From contig CAXIPT010000003.1 in assembly GCA_964030475.1 (NCBI GenBank), positions 6,144,511-6,208,510 of the forward strand: DNA of 64,000 nt. Direction: 5' to 3'. A program made the translations under genes and the position numbers. The notes under the pieces were generated by a model, which saw only the letters and a list, made by a program, of their open reading frames with translations, did not search any database and was not told the DNA's origin. Each line of letters starts with the position of its first letter. Position 1 is the stretch's first letter. The stretch is from Tethya wilhelma. Taxonomy: Eukaryota > Porifera > Demospongiae > Tethyida > Tethyidae. This document shows, one piece after another, positions 1 through 13,400 of the stretch.

Positions 1-165
1 CCTCATTGGTCGATGGGAACTCAGACTGTGTTCTCATAGTTACTTCTGTTCTGCCTGAAAAAAATTATGTGAAAAAGGGAGAAAAAAGATTATACTTTAA
101 GTTAAGAAAAGACATGAGTACTGTAAAACAAATATGGTTGTTGTGCATTAATTTTATAAACTCAC

Positions 166-956
166 ATGTGAAGAACTCCACCTCACTGAGGTAGAACTGA
201 TAGGATGAGGAGCTCACATACATGGCAAGCTTGCTAGTTGTACTCACTGAGGCATCAACAATGAGAGTAGCAACCCACATTCCAGTGGCTGTGCTACTGG
301 GCTCATCTGGTGATATGTACCCAATAGCAGTCGTGGGTAGATGAGACCAGATCATGTAATCTCCAGACACAGAATAGAAGGTCACTTTTGAGAGACCTGT
401 ATCTGAACTCAAATAGTAGTGCAGCTTGATTTGAGAGAAAGTGTAGGCCCTTGAGAATGTGAAGAGGATGGTTCCAGATTGGTTGCTCCACACGTAGAAC
501 GTGTCTTGTTGGATGTGTTGCACTGATCCGAGGTTGGAGTCTGTCAGTTGAGTGGTGTGACTGCAGCGAAGGTATTCATTGGAGTCAATGCCTACTGGCA
601 CCTCTGTTTCTGTGTATCTGTGGCATTGAGTTTGCTCTGAGGCACTGATGGAGGCATCACTGTATGCACACTCAGTTGGATATGCTTGGCAAGTTGTGCC
701 TATACATGTATAGAATGACCATTTCATCTGTCACTCACTGAATTTAGAAGTGTTTTGATGCTAGCTACTTTATTAGTGTTAATTGATAGTGACATTGTTC
801 TCTTGGCATATAAAGTTTGTTTGTTGTAGCTTGCTTCCATGCTTGGCTATATTGTTATGGTGATTGGTATAAATATTTCTTACCTTGTGCACTTGCTGTC
901 AATATTTGTAGTAACTCTGCATAAAGCACACATAGTATCAGTCTAAGAACTGCCAT
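166..956 (-). CDS. Secreted protein of unknown function, 5' two exons (continues beyond left edge)
   Basis: Two exons are supported. Exon 1 (956 down to 884) starts with ATG and encodes a 24-residue hydrophobic leader, a clear signal peptide ending near LTASAQ, followed by a GTAAGA donor. Exon 2 (699 down to 166) begins after an AG in tatag and keeps frame (phase 1). It ends at a GTGAGT donor with an unfinished codon, so further exons lie off the left edge. The mature part starts GTTCQAYPTEC, has several cysteines, and is rich in Ser/Thr and aromatic residues with alternating hydrophobic stretches, which suggests a beta-sandwich extracellular domain (F5/8C- or galactose-binding-like by impression only). 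I do not recognise the family. A longer open frame begins at 727, but using it would need a splice that breaks frame; the 699 acceptor joins correctly. The gene is divergent to spatacsin and may be nested within it if spatacsin's missing 5' exons lie to the left. Confidence 0.7.
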
Positions 957-1252
957 ACTGCTCTTACTGTTGAGTCTCAAACTATCTAGCTTGCAAACTT
1001 TGTAAGCATAGCTCATTTATACCCGAGAACACATACAACTGCTTGCTTGCCATATCTGCCTGTGAAGCCTTGCTAGTGGTCCTACCACAAGCTATATACT
1101 TGTAGTGCAATCGTGAGATTTGTGTACACAATACTACATGTTTATGTGCATGGTGTTCAATAATTTCCACCTCAAAGTTCCCTAGTGAGCCTCTGACTCC
1201 ATTTGCTGAAATCTAATCCTGTTTGCTGCATTCACTCTCACACCCACATTAG

Positions 1253-3211
1253 ATGCTAAGGACTCTGATGACGTTCACCAGCAGCGAGATGAACCCACAG
1301 ATGTTCCCTACCTTCCTCCCTTACCTCCCGACCAGCTGGAGACAGTGGTGCAGGTAACACTATCCTCTAGAGACCAAAACTTATATATCTGACACTGTGC
1401 TGGTTTACTGTTATAATACATGTTGTAGATAGCTGTATTTAAACATTGGAGATATGAATATTTTTTCGCTTTAAATTATGTCTGTATCATGCAGTTGCTC
1501 ATCAATGCAATTCGTAAGAACTACCATGAGGAGAGCTTCAACCAGTTTGCCAGCCAGCTGCTCATCATGACTCTTGGGTTTCTGACTAGGATGATCAAGA
1601 GCCAGGCACTGCTTGAGGAGCACGCTGAGATGAGACAGGCATCACCAGAGGCAGAGGAATCAGGTGCATATACACATACATTACTTTATACAGTGTATGT
1701 TTGGTTGGTTTGTGTATGTTGTTCCCCAGCCACTGGCTGTACAAACAAGGCTGTTTTGGTGGGCGAAGTGGTCTGCCTGTTTGCTTGTTATCATAAACCT
1801 CACCACAGAAGGCAGTGATGTCAGCCTTTGGGCACTGTAGTAGGATTACCCTTGGTGCTTGCCGTAGATAAGCATTGCCTTCTATGGTAGAAGATTTTGT
1901 TGGACTATAGCTAAATACCATACCGTATTGTACTGATATTTGCATTGGGGAAATTTTCGTACGCGTTGCCGTGTGTGAAAATTAAACACTTGAAATTTTG
2001 ACGACCCATTACCAATATTAATACGGGTGCTACTCATGTACGAAAATTAAACATGCAAAATTTTAGCGTACGGAATGTTTTCAATGCGAAAATATCTCAA
2101 ACTACGGTATATCATAAACAAGAATAATGATATAATATGTTTGTAGTATACATAATTGTATGAATAGCATGCTAGACCATACATGTATATTGCTAGCTGC
2201 CCCTCAATTACCAACATTCATTCCCCCACAACCAAGGTGGCGCCACATTGAAGTCACCTAGGAAACGTACTACCAGTGGTGCATCTGCAGACACGGCCAC
2301 CACCCTACCAGAGATCTCAGTCTCTCCCAACGACCTCACCTCCTACGTCCATCAGCTTCGTAGCTTCCTCCCCAAGTCGGCTCTCATTAGCGGCGAAGGT
2401 GACAAGTCAACAGAGTCAGAGGGTGGCTCAGCGGATGGAGCACTGGGCTTTGTGGACAAGACACTGGCTCAGAGGTGGGACAAGCTGAGCACAAAGGTAC
2501 ACAATATGACAGTGTGTGAATTATGTTGTGAAAAGTGTTTGTATTGGTTGGTATATATTATGTAGCCTATTTTATTATCTAGATTTGCTTTTTTGATTGT
2601 ACTTGGTGTATGATTTTGAATGTGTGGTTCCATTTCACACACCAGCCCATACCTCACCAAAGCTAACCTAGCCCAGTTTCTTGTGGAACTGAAGTCTCTT
2701 AATGATCAATCTAGCTCCCACTCATTCCGGCAATTAAGATAGATTGAAATGAGTGAACTCACATGATTGAATGCTATGAATGTCATGATGGTCATTTTCT
2801 CCTGTAGGAAGTGATTAAGGATGCTCTCCTCTATAGCCAGCTGCCTGTGGCCCAGGCCTACCTCATTCAAAGAGGACCAGATGATACTAGTCGAACTAAA
2901 CTGGTAAGGGTAGGCAATTCTCATTCCACATTCTCTGCTGTAGTACCATATTCTGTATGAATGCTAATGAGGGAAGAAATAAGTAAGTCTTCTTTTTGTT
3001 CTGGCCACCTCCACAGGGTGGTAGGAGCTACAGTGGGGTGGAACATGGTATGAGTCTTGCTGATGCTCTGGATGACTATCCTCACAGTGGCTCCTCCATG
3101 CCTCACCAGGATGCCTGTCTCAAGAACATCATGACCACAGCCATTGGGTTCGTGATGGAAGCTCTGGAGAGAAGGAGCCTCAAGTTGGCTGTCAATATCC
3201 TCACTCAGATA

Positions 3212-3260
<49 letters not shown>

Positions 3261-4441
3261 TATATGTGTATGTGTGTATGTGTGTGTATGTGTGTATGAG
3301 TGCATGTGTGCGTGTGCATTTGGAAGTTGGTTATGTAAAGCTTTTTTGACACATTTCTTGTGTTTCCATAATTCTTTGCAGGGTCTTAATGTGAGAACTA
3401 GTTTGAGACACATCTGTTTCCACACTCTCAACAGAGGCTTGAGGGATTTTTTGGTGAGTAATATCGCAGAAGGAAGTCTTACCACTGCATGCCCACACAA
3501 GCTGTGTGTATCCATGTGGGTGGTGGTGGATACAATTCTCTGACACTGTTTCTGTTACTATAGCCATATTTGGTAGAGTATATGACTGTGTGTAACTAAC
3601 CATCCTCCATCCTATAATTTTTAAATTATTTTTTGTTGTGTACTGCATTTAAATGGTTTGTGTTTGTGTTCTCTCTCTCTCTCAGGCAAAGGAGTTGACC
3701 CTTCAGAAGTGGCTCAGTGATGAGGAGCTACAAGCACTTGACTACCTCCGTATCTTGGAGACCTACTACCCACACCAGTCCTACGACCAGGCCCACAACA
3801 TGCACCCCAAGGACCAACAGTCGAGGTGATCAGATGAGTGGTTGTCCTCCAGCTGTGTTGCAATAATTCTCTTAATGTTGAAATTAAATGTAGTGTTTAC
3901 TTAAAATAACCTGCACATCTGAAGTTTGTTTTATGTTGTTGTTTTCTTAGCAAGCTGTTGTTTCAATCGACTGCTCTGCCTGTGATGCCTGGCATTGTGA
4001 GTAGACTCACTCCCATCCCTACTGTTGGTGACCTTCAGGAGATCTACCCAGAGACATTTGGAGGGGTATGTAAAAATCATAGTTGAACCATTCAATATCA
4101 CTTACCTACATGTAAGGACAGTAGTACTATCCATATTCTCTTACCACAGGACTACCCCATGTCCCGAGATGTCTCTCGGGCCCCCCTGAGTCCCCAGTCC
4201 AGTTCGTCCCTTTACCTCCAGGTCCCTCTGGTGGCCGTCCTCCAGTGGGACTCCTCCACACGACAGAGGGTCCTCTTTGAAGGGTTCTTGCTGAATGGAA
4301 TGGCCAGCGGTAAACAAAGATTGTAGCATCAATACTTTGTATTCACTACTTGCCAAATTGAACTCAAGATTCAATAAAAGGCCAATTTACTGATATCTTT
4401 GTCTCATTTGCTTTTCGTTATCCTCCCACCCCACCCCTTCC

Positions 4442-4496
<55 letters not shown>

Positions 4497-7400
4497 GTGT
4501 GGAATGTGAACGACTAGTCAACAACAAGGAGTACATCTTCAACTACTACATTGCTCACAATGACATCATCAAGGCCATTGAGTTCTTGACGAGTGAGGTG
4601 CCCCCATTGGAGAACCCCACCCACTGTCCCTCCAACGTCCTCTCCCTCTGCTCTCGTATGCCTCATGCCACCTCCTACCTCCACAACACCTTACTGGATG
4701 AGCTTGCCAGGTAATGATGCTGCATAGGTCATCTGTTAAAGATTAGAATGTTATCACAATGTGTTATTTTTCGTGGGAATAATTGCAATTTCATCTCCAA
4801 CCCAGTGTATGCTCAATGTGTCTTCTATTTGTCCATCACAACTGAAAATTTCTATTTTACATCCATCAGATGTACAATCATGTAAATCTCACTAAAGTCA
4901 ATACAAAAAAACAATAATAATTATTATATTGATTTTCACTCTGCACACAAAAATTTAAAAAATGCACTTTGCTACGATTACTAGAACAAACTATTTTCAG
5001 GGGAAGAATTTCTTCTAAGGCTCCTTTACAGACTTCTTCTTCTCATACAAAGTCTCAGACTCATGGTCACCTCCAAGCCAACAAGCAGCACATAGTCCTT
5101 CATCATTGTTTTCTGCCCATCTCCATTGAGGCGTTCAAATGTCTTGTAGGTCATGTTAGTCATGTCTGAAAATACCAAGACATGATTCAATTCCTCATCA
5201 GTGCATCCTTCTTTGGCATCTGGCACATCGGCTTCTGCTAGTCGACAGTAAGGGGACTCTAGCAACTTTGGAATGCCCAGCTGAAGTGGTACGTAGGTGT
5301 AAGTCTCTGGGCACAGGAGGTACGAAGCACTGTACTTGCTCTTGTAGTTCATTTTAGGGCAGCTTTGTACATAGAACCCCATGTAGTAGTACTGCATTTC
5401 TGGGTTACAGCGGTAAAACTGTTGAGTGAGGGCCGTTTCTTTGAGAGCAGTGTAAACACCCGGGGCTAGAAACCTGTATTGTGGGTCATAGTAGAGATAC
5501 TCACAGAGAACACCCTTTGGGATGATGTCCAACACACCAACTGCAATGATTTTGCCGTCCAGGAGGTACTGTTGGTGGTAAGTGCCATAGTCACACGGCA
5601 TTCCTTCACTACCCTTTTCATGGAGCAGTGGAGACTCGACAAGAAACTCTTCAAAATGTCTCCGAGTGCAGTCCTCCTCAGCCTCCTTGTGGATGATCAT
5701 TTGGAACTTCTTGAACACCTCATAGCTCTCTTCGTACGTATCGTTGAAGATGGGATCCCGAGGGTTGATTAGTACGAGGCGTGTCTCAAATTTGTGTGCT
5801 GTTCCTGTTTCAGGTGAAGGAAGTGTGAGTAGCTCTGTCAAGTCCTGTTCAAAGAGAGGGCTATTTCCTGGTGGGGTGTCAGAGGTAGATTCTGGCCGAC
5901 TTGGTTTTGTAGATTCACTTTCATCCTTGCTCTTATCTTGCATTTCCTTACCCTGTAATTGTTCCTCTTCCTCCTTTATTTTCTGCTGCTGCTCATGTTT
6001 CTTCTTGGCTCTCTGTTCTCTTCTTCGCACTTTGGCTTTCTGGCAAGGAGGTTTGTTTGGATCAGGACCAACTCCTGGTCTCACCGATTTCTTTGGCTTT
6101 GCTTGGTAGCTAGCTACAGAAGCCTCTTCTTGCTCAAGCTCCATAGGTGTTGGTGGATCCACACTGGATTCTTTGACAGTACCTTCACTCTGTGATCCAC
6201 TGAGCAAGCTTGATTCAGATGACCCATCAACCATCTCAGTGGAACTTGAAGCTTCAGGTTTCCCCTTACCCTCTACAATGTACTGGTTGAATTTCTTGAC
6301 GGTTCTCCTCTGCGATTTTGACATTCGAAACTTTGTGGAGTCCATTCGAATCACATACTGGGGGCAACAAGTTGTCTTCATGACCGGCCTGTAAACAAAC
6401 TTGCCTGATCTCTGGAAGCCTCTGTCCACCAAGTCTTGGAAGTCCTGGCAAGTCATTCTGTAGCCCCACACTCCTTGGGTGAGGCTAGTGTCTTTTGACT
6501 TGCAGTAGCCACACTTGTAGGGTCTGGGACCTCCAGGTTCGTAGATATATTCGACCAAACTTTGTCGAAACATCTCTGCTCACAAATTTTTGGAAAGAAC
6601 CCTCCGCGATTCTAAATAGTGCACACCATGGGGCGGGGCTGAGTTATTCCTGTTATCCTGTTTTGTAGCTTTGGGCATGAATATTATATCCATGCTTTGG
6701 GCTTTTTATAATTGTGATTTTATATATGTAACTACAATAATTAGTTGTACAAGCCACACATACATAGTCCATGTTGATTACTGTTACAGTGATTAATCAG
6801 CTTGAAAGCAGACCGTATTTCATCATAACGAGTTTTAGTCTCATGTGCCAGATTCTTCCCAAGGGGCTTGCCAGCGAGACTGTAAATTCTGTTCAATGCA
6901 TGGTAGATATCGAAGATAGAATATTGTATCCCAGTACATGTATACCTCAGTTTAGAGAATTGTATTTGTACTTTTCTCATGATCACGTGGGAGTTGATCT
7001 TGCGAAAATTGATTTTGTATATGTGGCAGTAAAATAACTTTGCTTGGCTGAAATCATGTAGCTAGTCATTTTTGCAGCACTGCGTGTTTCACTTGTTTGC
7101 CCCTTGAATTCTGTGATGCAATTGCTATGGCTTGTTGTGATGTTTACGCTCAACTGAAGTGAAGTTGAAAATTCCATGCAGTGGTCCACCTTCATGTTTG
7201 TCTGATTCTTCTTGTAGTATTGTTATCTTTAGTATTGTATGGTACACTGTGCTGAGGAGTCATACATGTAATAGTCTGTAGGGTTCTGTTAATTCGAGTT
7301 CCAAGAACATAGGCTTCTCTTTATTAATTTAAAGAAGATTTACAGGTATAGATGAGGAATAGGGATTGTTCTGAATGTGTACTATGCAGTATGTACCTAC

Positions 7401-10400
7401 CACTCCTTACTGCATATTGAATGTATAGGCTTCTGTTGGAGGAATCATCCATCACTGGTCTTCGCATGCATATAAAGAATGTACAGACTTCATATTTACA
7501 GTCGATTCCGTACAATGAGGAAAATTTGCAACTAGAGAGGGGTAAACTAGACGATGAAACTTCTCACATTTCTTTGGTGTGCTGTAGCAGCAGCTATCAT
7601 CCTTTTGCTGCGGACAACAACCAGTGAACCAATTGACGATCAACTCAGCACTGGTGACAAGCAACTGCACAATTCTGGATACCAACCTCAAGCTTCATCA
7701 ACCCTGAAGAAATTCAGTGTGTGTCTATTGCTGCTCTTGACATCATTTATACTTTATGAGCAGATTTCATTGGCACAGAAGAAAAGAAGACTTCCTGGTC
7801 CATGGTTTTTGATACCGTATTTTGGCTCATTGTTCGAACTTGTACTCAAGCCGTACAGATACTGGAGGAAACAAGAATCATGGGCCGCCAAAGTAGGTGC
7901 CTCGTGGAATTATTTGTGTGGCAAGTTTGTTCTAGTGGTTGTCAAAGCAAAGTCTGCAAGAATTCCATTCATAAAGAATTCAAAAGAAGAATTTCTCAGC
8001 ACTCTGCATCCTAATGCAAAGGCTGTGTTTGGGAAGGATAGTATTTTATTTATGTCTGGTCCAGAACATCTGGCTCTTCGAGGATCATTCATAAAGCTGT
8101 TTACGAAAAAAGCCATATCTGTTTACCTCAGTGCTCAGGAGACCATTGTGCGAAAATTTGTGGAAAAGTGGAAACAAACAAAAGGAGAGCTTAACTTTCG
8201 CTGTCATCTTCAAGAAATGAATGCTTACACCTCTCTAGCTACTTTTCTTGGTCCCTATATTGAAGACACCGAATATATCCAACAGCTCATGGAAACAATG
8301 GGTAAAGCATTTATTGGCTTGCCAATTGATTTCCCAGGAACTTGTGTGTGGAATACAAAACGTGCTAGGGCCAAAGTAGAGACCATTCTCATCAAAGTAG
8401 TTAAACAGTCCAAAATAAACATGCAAGAAGGTAAGCAGCCAAGTTGTTTGCTCGATTTCTGGTCGCAAGGTATCCTAGAAGATATCAAGAAGGCTGAGCA
8501 GAATGGTGAAAGCCCTCCAGAACACACTAGTGACTACAAAATGGCCATTACAGTCATGGATTTTATATTTGCTGCACAGGATGCCTCCACGGCTTCACTA
8601 TCACATACTGTGGCTCTGATGTCGGATCACCCTGATGTGCTTGAAAAAGTGCGCGAAGAGCAGCATCGTGTCAATGCAAGTATGGAACCGATTACTTTTG
8701 AGATGCTTAAGGAAATGACGTACACAAGGCAAGTGGTGAAAGAGATCCTGCGACTTCGACCTCCAGTTCCACTCTTTGCCCATGTTGCCATGAAAAACAT
8801 GGAACTTGAAAATGGTCACGTTGCTCCAAAAGGATGCGTCGTTTTTTCTTCCATCACTGCCGCATGTCGTGAAGATTTCACTGACCCAGACACATTTGAT
8901 CCCGATCGTATGAGCACTGAGAGGCGGGAGGACATAAAACACTGTACAAATTTTCTCGTATTTGGGGCAGGCCCACATAAATGTGCTGGGCAGGACTATG
9001 CCATGAACCACATGGTGGTGTTTCTGTCTGTGCTGAGCACCAACTGTACATGGGTGAGGAGGCGAACAGCAAAGAGTGACGAACTCGAATACATGCCCAG
9101 TGCTTTTCCTGCTGATCTGTTCATTACATTTAATAGTAGTTAGTAAGCGACCAGTGTACACTGGAATGAATTTGAATTTTTGATAGAATTAAACATTGAC
9201 TTTTTTAAGTATATACCTATAACGTTGTGTTATTACTATATAGCTATAGTACAGTACTAATTAGTTACAAGTATGATGGATTTAGACTAACAATATATAC
9301 ATGTGTCCATAATAGTGTGACTGCTGATCAGTGAACATATTGTTGTATTGTGATGCTTTGAACACTCTATAATTATGCAAAGAATATGTTGGCAACTTAG
9401 TATGCTAAAATATAAAAAAAGTTTTATTTTCTTGAAACACTATAAATGTGAGCATTGACTATGTCTATGAACACTCAAGCTTAGCATACAATACAGCATT
9501 GTTAAGACAGACTATGTCATTGGGAAGACATACTAAGTCGTTGTGAAGACAGCAGACCTAGTTGTTGTGAAGACAGACTAAGACATTGTGAAGACATACT
9601 AAGTCATTGTGAAGCATCAAACTATTGCACTCACACACATACACACACTGTGACCCACAGACATGGTGTTTTCTTGCACTCTGAGCTGGCCAACCTGCCT
9701 GCCCTCCTTCATCTGTTAGGCCGTGTGCACTCACTCTTCTCTCACCCCCACCCCTTGACCAAGACCTCCAGTCATGTCCAAGAAGAAGAAGATAAAGCTG
9801 ACAAGAATGAGAAAGCTTTGGTGTCTCTCGAAGCCTTCCATCGTGGTTTCTTGCAATATATGATTGCTAACAGATTCTTCAGTCTGATGTACCACTACCT
9901 TGATGAGTATGGGTAGGTAGCCAATATTACCCAGTGTGCTTGAATGTGTGCATGTGTTGTAGTAATTTATTCTTTTGAGTTCAGTTTTTCACTTGGAAAG
10001 ATCAATAGTGGTATCATGTGTTAACTTATTCTTCATTTCATTTGTCTTCAGCCTTGCTTTAGATGAAGAATCTATCTCATTCCTTGGTTTGGACTCAACT
10101 GACCAACCTTGGGTTGAAGTTCTCCTCCAGTACAGAAGAGCTGCTCTTAATCCCCAAGGTGAGAGTGAGTGGGACACACATCTGTACCTCATGTAGCTAC
10201 ATTTTAGTGGAGAAAGTTTCCCATTGTGTGACTTGTTTGTTCTTTGATGTCTTGATTCCAGATTCCGATGTGATGTTCCAGGCCAGTCTCTCTTGCAGCC
10301 ATCTCTTGCTCTCCAGTGGCTCCAGTGGTGGTGGGCGGAGACACGTCACTGTCATGGACATGCTGCAGAGTGGAAGGACACTGATGGCCCTGGCAACCCT

Positions 10401-13400
10401 CCTACTGGCTCCTGTGCCAATGGAGGAGGTAAGGGTCAGCAGTTGGAGATACAATGTTTCTACATTTTCTATTGACTACATGTTGCCCTTCCCATATTGT
10501 TCCTATATTGTCAATACCCTATAGGCTATGGACAGTAAGAATGAGCATCAGCCTTGGTACGTTGAGCCAACAGCATTGAAGGCAGCTGTTGCCGCCTACC
10601 CATCTCTCCAGGCAGCTGTGTTCCCTCCGCCTCCTACCACACTCACCCCTGCTGAGTCCCAGGACATTACCGTCTATGAGCTCCTCCAGGTATGAAATAA
10701 TGTTTCAGTTGCCAAGGGAAGAAGACAAGAGAAGTTTAGTGAATGAAATTTTTCTTCCATCTACAGGGTAGTGTTCCCTTCAACATCTCACGGCTGTTCA
10801 AGTGGCAAGGAACCAACAGCTTGGCTTCAGCCATGGAAGAAACTGTTGGAAGTAAGTGTATCACTCTTTCACTTGGTCTGTATTGCATTACAAGTAGAGT
10901 CAACTCCACCCAACCTTTGTTGGCTAGGTTCCTATGACTTGCCTCACTTTTCTGCCCCTGCTCTGATTGAGAAGTCTGGCCTTGCTGAGCACCTCAACTA
11001 CATCTACTACCTCAAGAGGGGACAGCCTTCCTTTGCATTTGCCAACTTTGTTGCTGCTAAACTTCTCGGCCATTCCAACACTGTTAAAAGGTGTGCAAAC
11101 AATAGTTCTAATCTCGCGTATCATTACATCCTCATAAGCTTCCAGGCACACAGAAGCATTACAGTAAAACAAATCCACCATAATATTCGTCTCAATGAAA
11201 ATCAATTCTTGCTTCTCAACTGTTGTGTTCATGGTCCACATGTATGAGGGTGCTCTTTTCAAAAGCTTATTCCCACATACTTGTCCGCTCTAGAATTGAC
11301 CGTGCTGTGGCTCGTGTCTACCGACTGACCATGATGGATTTCACTAACACCAAGCTCTCTTCCTCAAGTGCTGCCTTCATTGAGATGCTGGACAGAAACT
11401 CTGCACCAGCTCATAATCATCCTCGGCTACATGGTGTTTTCTTGCACTCTGAGCTGGCCAACCTGCCTGCCCTCCTTCATCTGTTAGGCCGTGTGCACTC
11501 ACTCTTCTCTCACCCCCACCCCTTGACCAAGACCTCCAGTCATGTCCAAGAAGAAGAAGATAAAGCTGACAAGAATGAGAAAGCTTTGGTGTCTCTCGAA
11601 GCCTTCCATCGTGGTTTCTTGCAATATATGATTGCTAACAGATTCTTCAGTCTGATGTACCACTACCTTGATGAGTATGGGTAGGTAGCCAATATTACCC
11701 AGTGTGCTTGAATGTGTGCATGTGTTGTAGTAATTTATTCTTTTGAGTTCAGTTTTTCACTTGGAAAGATCAATAGTGGTATCATGTGTTAACTTATTCT
11801 TCATTTCATTTGTCTTCAGCCTTGCTTTAGATGAAGAATCTATCTCATTCCTTGGTTTGGACTCAACTGACCAACCTTGGGTTGAAGTTCTCCTCCAGTA
11901 CAGAAGAGCTGCTCTTAATCCCCAAGGTGAGAGTGAGTGGGACACACATCTGTACCTCATGTAGCTACATTTTAGTGGAGAAAGTTTCCCATTGTGTGAC
12001 TTGTTTGTTCTTTGATGTCTTGATTCCAGATTCCGATGTGATGTTCCAGGCCAGTCTCTCTTGCAGCCATCTCTTGCTCTCCAGTGGCTCCAGTGGTGGT
12101 GGGCGGAGACACGTCACTGTCATGGACATGCTGCAGAGTGGAAGGACACTGATGGCCCTGGCAACCCTCCTACTGGCTCCTGTGCCAATGGAGGAGGTAA
12201 GGGTCAGCAGTTGGAGATACAATGTTTCTACATTTTCTATTGACTACATGTTGCCCTTCCCATATTGTTCCTATATTGTCAATACCCTATAGGCTATGGA
12301 CAGTAAGAATGAGCATCAGCCTTGGTACGTTGAGCCAACAGCATTGAAGGCAGCTGTTGCCGCCTACCCATCTCTCCAGGCAGCTGTGTTCCCTCCGCCT
12401 CCTACCACACTCACCCCTGCTGAGTCCCAGGACATTACCGTCTATGAGCTCCTCCAGGTATGAAATAATGTTTCAGTTGCCAAGGGAAGAAGACAAGAGA
12501 AGTTTAGTGAATGAAATTTTTCTTCCATCTACAGGGTAGTGTTCCCTTCAACATCTCACGGCTGTTCAAGTGGCAAGGAACCAACAGCTTGGCTTCAGCC
12601 ATGGAAGAAACTGTTGGAAGTAAGTGTATCACTCTTTCACTTGGTCTGTATTGCATTACAAGTAGAGTCAACTCCACCCAACCTTTGTTGGCTAGGTTCC
12701 TATGACTTGCCTCACTTTTCTGCCCCTGCTCTGATTGAGAAGTCTGGCCTTGCTGAGCACCTCAACTACATCTACTACCTCAAGAGGGGACAGCCTTCCT
12801 TTGCATTTGCCAACTTTGTTGCTGCTAAACTTCTCGGCCATTCCAACACTGTTAAAAGGTGTGCAAACAATAGTTCTAATCTCGCGTATCATTACATCCT
12901 CATAAGCTTCCAGGCACACAGAAGCATTACAGTAAAACAAATCCACCATAATATTCGTCTCAATGAAAATCAATTCTTGCTTCTCAACTGTTGTGTTCAT
13001 GGTCCACATGTATGAGGGTGCTCTTTTCAAAAGCTTATTCCCACATGCTTGTCCGCTTTAGAATTGACCGTGCTGTGGCTCGTGTCTACCGACTGACCAT
13101 GATGGATTTCACTAACACCAAGCTCTCTTCCTCAAGTGCTGCCTTTATTGAGATGCTGGACAGAGACTCCACCCTCCTGAGAGTGGACACACAGGTGGCC
13201 ATCAGGATCGTCAGACACGGCAGCGGAGATATGAGGAGTAGAGGTGAGTAATCTATTCTACATTTAGTATTATACTACCCCCTTTATGTCCCCCACCCCA
13301 CCCCCTAGATACACGCACTTTTTTCTCTTTTTTTTTTTCTCCCTGAAGGTGGTAAAGAAGATGAAGGAAGTGACCAGCATAGAAAATTAGGTAATGTACT

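Noticed and set aside
2921..3515. Minus- and plus-strand frames rich in His/Thr or Cys/Val
   Set aside because: They read through the (TG)n repeat in a spatacsin intron and are artefacts of low complexity.
8601..9161. Long minus-strand frame of 186 codons
   Set aside because: It is the antisense shadow of the P450 3' half and has no recognisable protein features.
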